Source: an uncultured Collinsella sp. (lineage in GTDB: Bacteria; Actinomycetota; Coriobacteriia; Coriobacteriales; Coriobacteriaceae). Taken from it: 30,714 nt of DNA. The translations under genes were made by a program, and so were the position numbers. Shown in pieces: positions 24,216 to 30,714 of the stretch. Every line of letters begins with the position of its first letter. The stretch's first letter is position 1. Below the pieces are notes generated by a model. It saw only the letters and a program-made list of their open reading frames with translations, was not told the origin of the DNA and made no database searches. The stretch spans positions 1 through 30,714 of the forward strand of contig CAKUHP010000020.1 in assembly GCA_934658705.1 (NCBI GenBank), given 5' to 3'.

Positions 24216-24360
24216 GGGAATCCGGGGGCGTGACGGGGACTTCTCTCCGGAACTCTCCGCAGGACGCAAAGAGGCTCCGCAGCGCGAAGCGCGATGCGGA
24301 GCCTCTTTGCATGTCCGAGGACGTTCCGGAGAGAAGTCCCCGTCACGCCCCCGGATTCCC
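24216..24360. repeat. 145-bp nested palindrome downstream of groEL
   Basis: Outer arms 24216-24253 and 24323-24360 are a 38-bp perfect inverted repeat containing GGGGGCGTGACGGGGACTTC. Inside, 24266-24280 and 24296-24310 form a second perfect 15-bp stem. The element begins about 27 bases after the groEL stop. It lacks a T-tract, so it is not a simple terminator, although it could protect the groEL mRNA or stop transcription in both directions. The 24026-24215 region before it shows only a small hairpin (ATTTCTGG/CCAGAAAT near 24040-24067) and no gene. Confidence 0.85.
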
Positions 24361-24386
24361 GGTGGGAGTTCTAGACCTTGTCGGCC

Positions 24387-26102
<1,716 letters not shown>

Positions 26103-26120
26103 TCAGAGATTCTGACGAGA

Positions 26121-26414
26121 CTAGGCCTCGACGACGGCGTAGATGTCGTCGGCGCGCATCAGCAGATACTTCTCGCCGTCGACCTTGACCTCGTTGCCAC
26201 CGAACTTACCGTAGATGACAACGTCGCCGACCTGAACGTCCATGGGGATACGCTCACCCTTGTCGTTGACCTTGCCGGCGCCAACGGCAACGATGGTGCC
26301 GCGCTGCGGCTTCTCCTGAGCGTTGCTGGCGATGTACAGACCAGAAGCGGTCTTCTGCTCGGCCTCGTCGGGCTTGACCAGGACGCGATCTGCAAGCGGC
26401 TTCAAAGACGACAT
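26121..26414 (-). CDS. groES: Co-chaperonin GroES (10 kDa)
   Basis: The lid protein of the GroEL chamber, 97 aa as usual. The family pattern LKPLADRVLVKPDEAE at the N-terminus, the mobile loop KTASGLYIASNAQEKPQRGTI (it contains the Ile/Leu-rich GroEL contact) and VGDVVIYGKFGGNEV with YLLMRADDIYAV at the C-terminus are all present. A strong AGGAGG lies 7 bases before the ATG. It is the first gene of groESL. I looked upstream for the CIRCE element (TTAGCACTC-N9-GAGTGCTAA) and the HspR HAIR element and saw neither. Confidence 0.97.
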   Translation of the reverse strand: MSSLKPLADRVLVKPDEAEQKTASGLYIASNAQEKPQRGTIVAVGAGKVNDKGERIPMDVQVGDVVIYGKFGGNEVKVDGEKYLLMRADDIYAVVEA

Positions 26415-26506
26415 GCTTGTTTCCTCCTTTTTGGGCCGCGCGGTTGTGCCACGCGAATTAACCCTTTTTGTTTGCGTACGCGTTGAATGGTACCCACGAA
26501 TGACGG

Positions 26507-26512
26507 GTTATA
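26507..26512 (-). promoter_or_regulatory. Possible -10 element of groESL
   Basis: TATAAC on the minus strand, about 95 bases before groES, is a good -10 hexamer, but no matching -35 lies at 16-18 bp; TTGACT occurs only 8 bp upstream of it. The assignment is weak. Confidence 0.3.
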
Positions 26513-26535
26513 CAACACAGAGTCAAAAAATCTTA

Positions 26536-26768
26536 TTTTTTGGCACTTAGATTTTCTGAATGCCGGGGGATAACTTGTGCGCGGCTCCCGGGGCGGACCG
26601 GAGGGCATGAAGTTTGCTGCTCTACAGTCCTGCGCAAGACGGAAAGCACATTAAGTGCTTTCCTTTGCGTGCGGAACTCGCGACAAACTTCATGCCCTCC
26701 GGTCCGCCCCGGGAGCTGGGGTAACTTATTCGGACCCGGCATCCAGAAAAGTCAGTGCAGCAAAATGG
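26536..26768. repeat. About 230-bp nested palindrome upstream of groES
   Basis: The core arms 26584-26616 and 26684-26716 are a 33-bp perfect inverted repeat (GCTCCCGGGGCGGACCGG is part of it). Inside, GGAAAGCAC/GTGCTTTCC (26641-26663) with a flanking CGCAA/TTGCG forms a central hairpin. Outside, weaker arms share GCACT, TTTTCTG and ATGCCGGG at both ends, so the symmetry extends over about 230 bp. No gene is visible. The architecture is like the element downstream of groEL, but the sequence differs. Confidence 0.8.
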
Positions 26769-26826
26769 CGATGCGGATGGCAATGTGAGCATGGTTTCCG
26801 CTGCGTGCACGGGTCCCCCGGGAGGC

Positions 26827-27066
26827 GCCGTGCATTTTTGCGAGTATTCAGCAAACCAGGGCGGCTGCATACGCGTCGGAAACACCTTTTCGCCCCGTGG
26901 ATGCCTTCGGTGGGCGGTTTGGGCCAACAGACAAGCTCCGTTGGAACCAAATAAGTGTGCTGCACGCCTCACCGGACCTCAAAATGACGTCGACTCCCGC
27001 AGCGCCACCCGCCCGCAGCGGTACCAGCGGGGTCCGCGATGCTGAATACTCCATTTTTTGCACGGC
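26827..27066. repeat. 240-bp element bounded by 26-bp inverted repeats with GAGTATTCAGC
   Basis: The ends 26827-26852 and 27041-27066 both read GCCGTGCA, seven or so variable bases, then GAGTATTCAGC, in opposite orientation. Outside them, weaker G/C symmetry continues (CCCCCG). The interior, rich in G+C, has no convincing gene. It looks like a dispersed intergenic repeat or a non-autonomous mobile element. Confidence 0.75.
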
Positions 27067-27246
27067 CTAGGCGGGGGTACTTCGGGGAGGGAAAAGGCAT
27101 TCCCGCCATTTTATGCAAACAGCACTAAGGAATATGCAAAACAACAAGAAACGCCATTGCAGAAGGCCAAATTGAGTGCGCGGAGCAGCAATGTCACCGC
27201 CCCGCGCCCAAGTTCAACAAACGGAGACGCCCATGGCGGACCCGAT
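27067..27246. other. Intergenic stretch without recognisable feature
   Basis: Apart from a possible small G/C hairpin at its left end (GGCGGG.../...CCCGCC), I see no gene, repeat or promoter here. Short open frames lack ribosome-binding sites and family similarity. Confidence 0.5.
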
Positions 27247-27294
27247 AAACAAAGGCGGTTCGGACGCCCCCCAAATAGGTCGCCCGAACCGCCT
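27247..27294 (-). terminator. Rho-independent terminator of the amidohydrolase gene
   Basis: On the minus strand AGGCGGTTCGG pairs perfectly with CCGAACCGCCT over a 20-base loop and is followed by TTGTTT. It begins 20 bases after the stop codon. Confidence 0.8.
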
Positions 27295-27314
27295 CTAACG
27301 GTATGGCATGAGCT

Positions 27315-28964
27315 CTAGCGTTCGTAGATGAGGTTACCGGCTAGGTAGGTAGCTTGGACTTTGGTGGCTTGGAGCTCTTGGGGGTCGATGGTGAGTGGGT
27401 TTTGGTCCAGGACTACCAGATCGGCGTATTTACCGGGTTCTAGGCTGCCGAGGTTTTGCTCGTCGCCTGCTGCGTAGGCGCTGCCCAGGGTGTAGTTGCG
27501 CAGGGCCGTTGCCGCATCGATGCGCTCGCTGGGGAGCCAGCCGCCCTCGGGCCAGTGGCTGCGGGGGTCTTGGCGCGTGATGGCCGTGTAGAGCACGTTC
27601 ATGCTGGTGACGGCCGTGATGGGACTGTCGGTGCCGAAGGCCTGGCGAATGCCGCGCTGCTTATAGGTTGCGAACGGCCACATAATGCGGCTGCGCTCCA
27701 GGCCCAGGTCACGCTCAGGGCCGCCCGGATCGAGCGTGATGTGGCAGGGCTGGCTCGAGGCAATCACGTTGAGCTTGCGCAGACGGTCGATATCTTCGGG
27801 CAGGAGGTTCTCCAGATGCTCGAGGGTGTTGTGGCCGTGCTGGGGCAGACCGTAGAGCTCTGCTGCCTCCTCAAAGATATCGAGCGCGGCATGGATGGCT
27901 CCGTCGCCGATGACGTGGATGCGCACGGCGTGGCCGCGCTCGGCTGCCGCCAGAACCAACTTGCGCATGCGCTCGACAGGAACCGTCAGGCGACCCTGGT
28001 CGCCTGGGAAACGCGGATTGGTGTAAGGCTCGGTGAGATACGCCGTGTGTTCGCTCGACACACCGTCAAAGAACTGCTTGAAGCCTGGCGCCGAGAGCAG
28101 TGCGTTGTTGGAATAGCGTGCCTGCAGTTCCTCCAAGCGCGACTGGTCGTCCAGCAGCGTGGGGAACAGATGCGCGCGGATGCCCAGCTTGCCGGAGGCC
28201 TGCAGCTTGTCGTAAACGTCGTCGCGAATAAAGTCGCAGCCCGGCATGGGCATAAGCGACATGTCGCAGATCGAGGTGATACCCTGCTCGGCCATGCGCT
28301 TCATCTGGTCGGCGTAAGCGCTCGCGATGCGGTCCTCGCCCAGCCACTCCAGGCAACGGGGCAGTAGCTGCATGGCAGCCGCCTCGTGCGCGATACCCGT
28401 GAGCTCGCCGCTTGCGTCCTTGTCATAACTGCCGCCCGCCGGTGGCTCGCTGTCGCGCGTGACGCCAAGCGCTTCGAGCGCGCGGCTGTTGAGCCACAGG
28501 GTATGCCCGTCGCCCGAATACATAACGCAGGGACGATCGGGGAAGGCTGCATCGAGGGAGGCTTTGGTAGGGTGCTCGGGCGGGTCCCAGCGGTAATCGC
28601 GCCAGCCCTGGGTCACGACCCAGGCATCATCGGGCAAGCCCTGGGAAAACTCGAGCGCATGCTGCACCAATGCCGCCTCGGACGTACCCATATCCATGAG
28701 CATGTAGGGCGAGGAGCCGACCGAGGTGTGAAAGAAGTGCAGGTGCGCATCGTGGAAGCCGGGACAGATGAATTGCTCGCCGTAGTCGATAACCGGCGTG
28801 GCGGCAGGGGCGGCGGCAATCACGCCATCGGGCTTGCCGACCGCGACGATACGATCGCCCGCAATGGCAATCGCCAGCTCGCGGGCGTTATCAATGCCAT
28901 CTTGCGCGGTAAAGACGTTCTTGGAGCGGATAATCCGATCGATATGCTGCATGGGCATCCCCAT
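27315..28964 (-). CDS. Amidohydrolase family 3 protein (YtcJ-like metal-dependent hydrolase)
   Basis: A predicted cytoplasmic TIM-barrel hydrolase of about 549 aa. PGFHDAHLHF provides the metal-binding His74-x-His76; MYSGDGHTLWLNSRALEALGV, the later HVIGDGAIHAALD, and FGTDSPITAVTSMNVLYTAITR are hallmarks of the YtcJ/Amidohydro_3 family. The C-terminus ADLVVLDQNPLTI...VQATYLAGNLIYER closes the small beta domain. Substrates of this family are mostly unknown, often amides or formamides. Three in-frame ATGs at 28964, 28958 and 28952 lie close together, with only weak purine-rich sites, so the exact start is uncertain by four codons. An open frame continues far upstream, but that part is a shadow of the divergent gene. 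Confidence 0.88.
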   Translation of the reverse strand: MGMPMQHIDRIIRSKNVFTAQDGIDNARELAIAIAGDRIVAVGKPDGVIAAAPAATPVIDYGEQFICPGFHDAHLHFFHTSVGSSPYMLMDMGTSEAALVQHALEFSQGLPDDAWVVTQGWRDYRWDPPEHPTKASLDAAFPDRPCVMYSGDGHTLWLNSRALEALGVTRDSEPPAGGSYDKDASGELTGIAHEAAAMQLLPRCLEWLGEDRIASAYADQMKRMAEQGITSICDMSLMPMPGCDFIRDDVYDKLQASGKLGIRAHLFPTLLDDQSRLEELQARYSNNALLSAPGFKQFFDGVSSEHTAYLTEPYTNPRFPGDQGRLTVPVERMRKLVLAAAERGHAVRIHVIGDGAIHAALDIFEEAAELYGLPQHGHNTLEHLENLLPEDIDRLRKLNVIASSQPCHITLDPGGPERDLGLERSRIMWPFATYKQRGIRQAFGTDSPITAVTSMNVLYTAITRQDPRSHWPEGGWLPSERIDAATALRNYTLGSAYAAGDEQNLGSLEPGKYADLVVLDQNPLTIDPQELQATKVQATYLAGNLIYER

Positions 28965-29040
28965 CTCTGGCAGGAAATTCAACACACCCGAGTGTACTCC
29001 CCCGCTCTTGTTACAAAACCCCAAGCGGCAAACGGCAACT

Positions 29041-29069
29041 TTGCCACGCCAAGTGGCAGGTGGCATACT
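29041..29069 (+). promoter_or_regulatory. Promoter with operator-like repeat before the M20 peptidase gene
   Basis: TTGCCA (29041-29046), a 17-bp spacer and CATACT (29064-29069) form a good sigma-70 promoter about 50 bases before the start codon. The inverted repeat TGCCAC-N5-GTGGCA (29042-29058) overlaps the -35 and spacer, where a repressor would block RNA polymerase. Confidence 0.55.
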
Positions 29070-29120
29070 GGAGTGAGCCTGTACGATTTTGCGATCGAGC
29101 CAGCAAGGAGCAAATCGACT

Positions 29121-30584
29121 ATGACGAAGACCAAGGCACAGCAGATAATGGCGGCAACCGAGGTTCGCGCGGCAGATGACGTCACCGCAGCCATCCAAGA
29201 TATCGCCGCCGAGTTTGAGCCCTACATCATCAAGCAGCGCCGTCACTTCCATAAGCACCCGGAGCTGAGCCTTGCCGAGGAGCGCACGACTTCCGACATC
29301 GCCAACCAGCTCGACGCCATGAATATCCCCTACGAGCGCCCGCTCAAGACCGGCTTGGTGGCAACGTTGCGTGGCACCGCGCCCGACGCCTACCGCGAGG
29401 ACGGCACGCCGCGTCGCCGTATCCTGCTGCGCGCCGATATCGACGCCCTTCCCGTTACCGAGCAAACCGGCGAGGAGTTCGCCAGCGTCAACGAGGGCTG
29501 CATGCACGCCTGCGGCCACGACTGCCATATCGCCATGATGCTCGGCACGCTGCAGATTCTGCGCCACATGACCGATGACATCCACGGCGAGATCCGCATC
29601 GTATTCCAGCCCAGCGAGGAAAACGGCCAGGGTGCCAAGCTCACGATCGGCACCGGTGTACTCGATGGCGTCGACGGTGCCTACGCCGCGCATATCTGGA
29701 GCGAGGTCGACGCCGGCACCGTGAGCTGCGAGCCTGGCCCGCGCATGGCGAACACCGACTGGTTCCGCATCGACGTCCGCGGTACCTCGTGCCATGGCGC
29801 CATGCCCCAGCGCGGCCACGACGCCGTTATGGTGGCTGCCGAGATCGTCAACGCCCTGCAGACCATCGTCTCGCGCGAGATCAGCCCCTACGAGCCCGCC
29901 GTCATCACCGTCGGCGAGTTGCACGGCGGCACGGCGCGCAACGTTATCGCCGGAACCGCCTACCTCGCCGGCACGGTGCGCACCTATGGCGACAAGACGC
30001 ATGAGGAGATGCCCGAGCTTATGCGCCGCATCGTGGAGCACACCGCGGCAGCCCTAGGCGCCGAGGCCGAGCTTACCGATTACACCATCGCCAACTACAA
30101 GGTCGAAAACGATGCCGCCTCGAGCGAGCGCTGCCGCCAAGCCGTGCTCAAGTGCCTGGGTCCCGCGGGCGAGGGCCATTACCGCGGCACGCTTTCGGGC
30201 GAAGACTTTTCGGAGTATCTGCGCCGCGTGCCGGGCGTACTTGCCTTTGTCGGCGCGCGCAATCCCCAGATCGGCGCTACGTACGCCCAACATTCTTGCT
30301 TCTACAAGATTGACGAGTCGGTATTGGCCAAGGGCTCCATGGTAGCCGCTCAGTATGCCATCGACTTTTTGGCCGAGCCCACGCAAGAAGAGCTCGACGG
30401 CCCCACGATCGCCGCGGTTGCCGAGACCAATCCCGACCTGGCCGCCAAGCTGCGCTCTGCCAAGGCCACGGCCGCCGAGGCCCGCGACGCCGTACACGAC
30501 GCCCGCACCGCCCGCCATGCCGCCATCAAGGGCATTCACGATGCCCGCGCCGCCGCTCGCCACGAGGAAAGGCACGACGAGTAA
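29121..30584 (+). CDS. M20 family amidohydrolase/peptidase
   Basis: A predicted metal-dependent deacylase of 487 aa, related to N-acyl-amino-acid and hippurate hydrolases. HFHKHPELSLAE lies at 42-53, LLRADIDALPV at 102-112, the metal ligands CMHACGHDCH at 127-136, QPSEEN at 164-169 and AHIW at 190-193; GTSCHGAMPQRGHDAV marks the dimerisation domain. The frame opens far upstream, but the ATG at 29121 has AAGGAG 10 bases before it and fits the family. Residues about 419-487 are an unusual Ala/Arg/Asp-rich, probably helical extension beyond the usual end of the fold. It is divergent from the amidohydrolase gene, and a terminator follows, so it stands alone. The substrate is unknown; excision of acyl-amino acids or peptides for reuse is plausible. 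Confidence 0.92.
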   Translation: MTKTKAQQIMAATEVRAADDVTAAIQDIAAEFEPYIIKQRRHFHKHPELSLAEERTTSDIANQLDAMNIPYERPLKTGLVATLRGTAPDAYREDGTPRRRILLRADIDALPVTEQTGEEFASVNEGCMHACGHDCHIAMMLGTLQILRHMTDDIHGEIRIVFQPSEENGQGAKLTIGTGVLDGVDGAYAAHIWSEVDAGTVSCEPGPRMANTDWFRIDVRGTSCHGAMPQRGHDAVMVAAEIVNALQTIVSREISPYEPAVITVGELHGGTARNVIAGTAYLAGTVRTYGDKTHEEMPELMRRIVEHTAAALGAEAELTDYTIANYKVENDAASSERCRQAVLKCLGPAGEGHYRGTLSGEDFSEYLRRVPGVLAFVGARNPQIGATYAQHSCFYKIDESVLAKGSMVAAQYAIDFLAEPTQEELDGPTIAAVAETNPDLAAKLRSAKATAAEARDAVHDARTARHAAIKGIHDARAAARHEERHDE

Positions 30585-30644
30585 TCGCCGCACATCCACA
30601 ACCATCCGGCTATAACAAAGCGGGGGCGAACGTTGCTTTGAACC

Positions 30645-30684
30645 GCCTCCCATTTCTTGGACACGAGAAATGGGAGGCTTTTTA
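30645..30684 (+). terminator. Rho-independent terminator of the M20 peptidase gene
   Basis: A 13-bp perfect stem GCCTCCCATTTCT/AGAAATGGGAGGC with a 7-8 base loop is followed by TTTTTA, about 60 bases past the stop codon. Confidence 0.9.
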
Positions 30685-30714
30685 TGCGTGTCGACTTGAG
30701 AGTGAAACACGACA

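Noticed and set aside
26501..26560. CIRCE element upstream of groES
   Set aside because: GGCACTTAG near 26542 recalls half of CIRCE but there is no second half at 9-base spacing.
26584..26716. Simple transcription terminator
   Set aside because: It has no T-tract on either strand, much longer arms than needed, and lies upstream of groES rather than after a gene.
28974..30041. Long minus-strand open frame that extends the amidohydrolase upstream to 908 aa
   Set aside because: The extra part lies exactly opposite the M20 peptidase gene, shows no family similarity and is a shadow of its codon bias; the true start is near 28964.

Overview
The window looks like a chromosomal segment of a Coriobacteriia gut actinobacterium, most likely Collinsella or a close relative. 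This rests on high G+C, actinobacterial-style gene content and general protein character; no 16S rRNA or other species marker is present, so the genus is inferred.

Layout. 1-540: a tatA-type gene and tRNA-Pro(CGG), both on the minus strand with terminators. 640-2150: a very G+C-rich IS30-family insertion sequence on the plus strand, with a 38-bp perfect palindrome at its left edge. 2159-9264: a long minus-strand block of housekeeping genes: veg-ispE (isoprenoid precursors), rdgB-dtd (nucleotide and aminoacyl-tRNA proofreading), HAD phosphatase-murI-rph, and murE. A 238-bp nested inverted-repeat element lies between veg and dtd. 9550-13678: plus-strand genes for a lipoprotein/permease fusion of an amino-acid ABC transporter and asparagine synthase asnB. 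13736-14427: tRNA-Val(UAC), followed by a tandemly repeated 186-bp unit that carries a copy of the tRNA 3' end, then an AT-rich 218-bp element bounded by inverted repeats. 14428-19315: the arginine operon argC-argJ-argB-argD (minus strand), with two ArgR-type boxes 21 bp apart upstream. 19483-24025: an operon with a promoter and an FMN riboswitch that drives a riboflavin ECF transporter (ribU, a fused double ATPase, ecfT) and then two FMN-binding split-barrel paralogues before a strong terminator. 24216-27066: groES-groEL, flanked on both sides by long nested palindromes. 27253-30684: a divergent pair of hydrolases, a YtcJ-type amidohydrolase and an M20 peptidase/deacylase, sharing a promoter region with an operator-like inverted repeat.

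How it fits together. The arginine genes form the cyclic acetyl-ornithine route: ArgJ recycles the acetyl group, and ArgB carries the arginine-sensitive type C-terminal signature. The riboflavin operon couples flavin sensing and flavin import to two small predicted flavin-binding proteins. The intergenic regions are rich in several different families of long inverted repeats, which is the most unusual property of the window; none of them contains a convincing gene. No CRISPR array, rRNA, phage or toxin-antitoxin module was seen.
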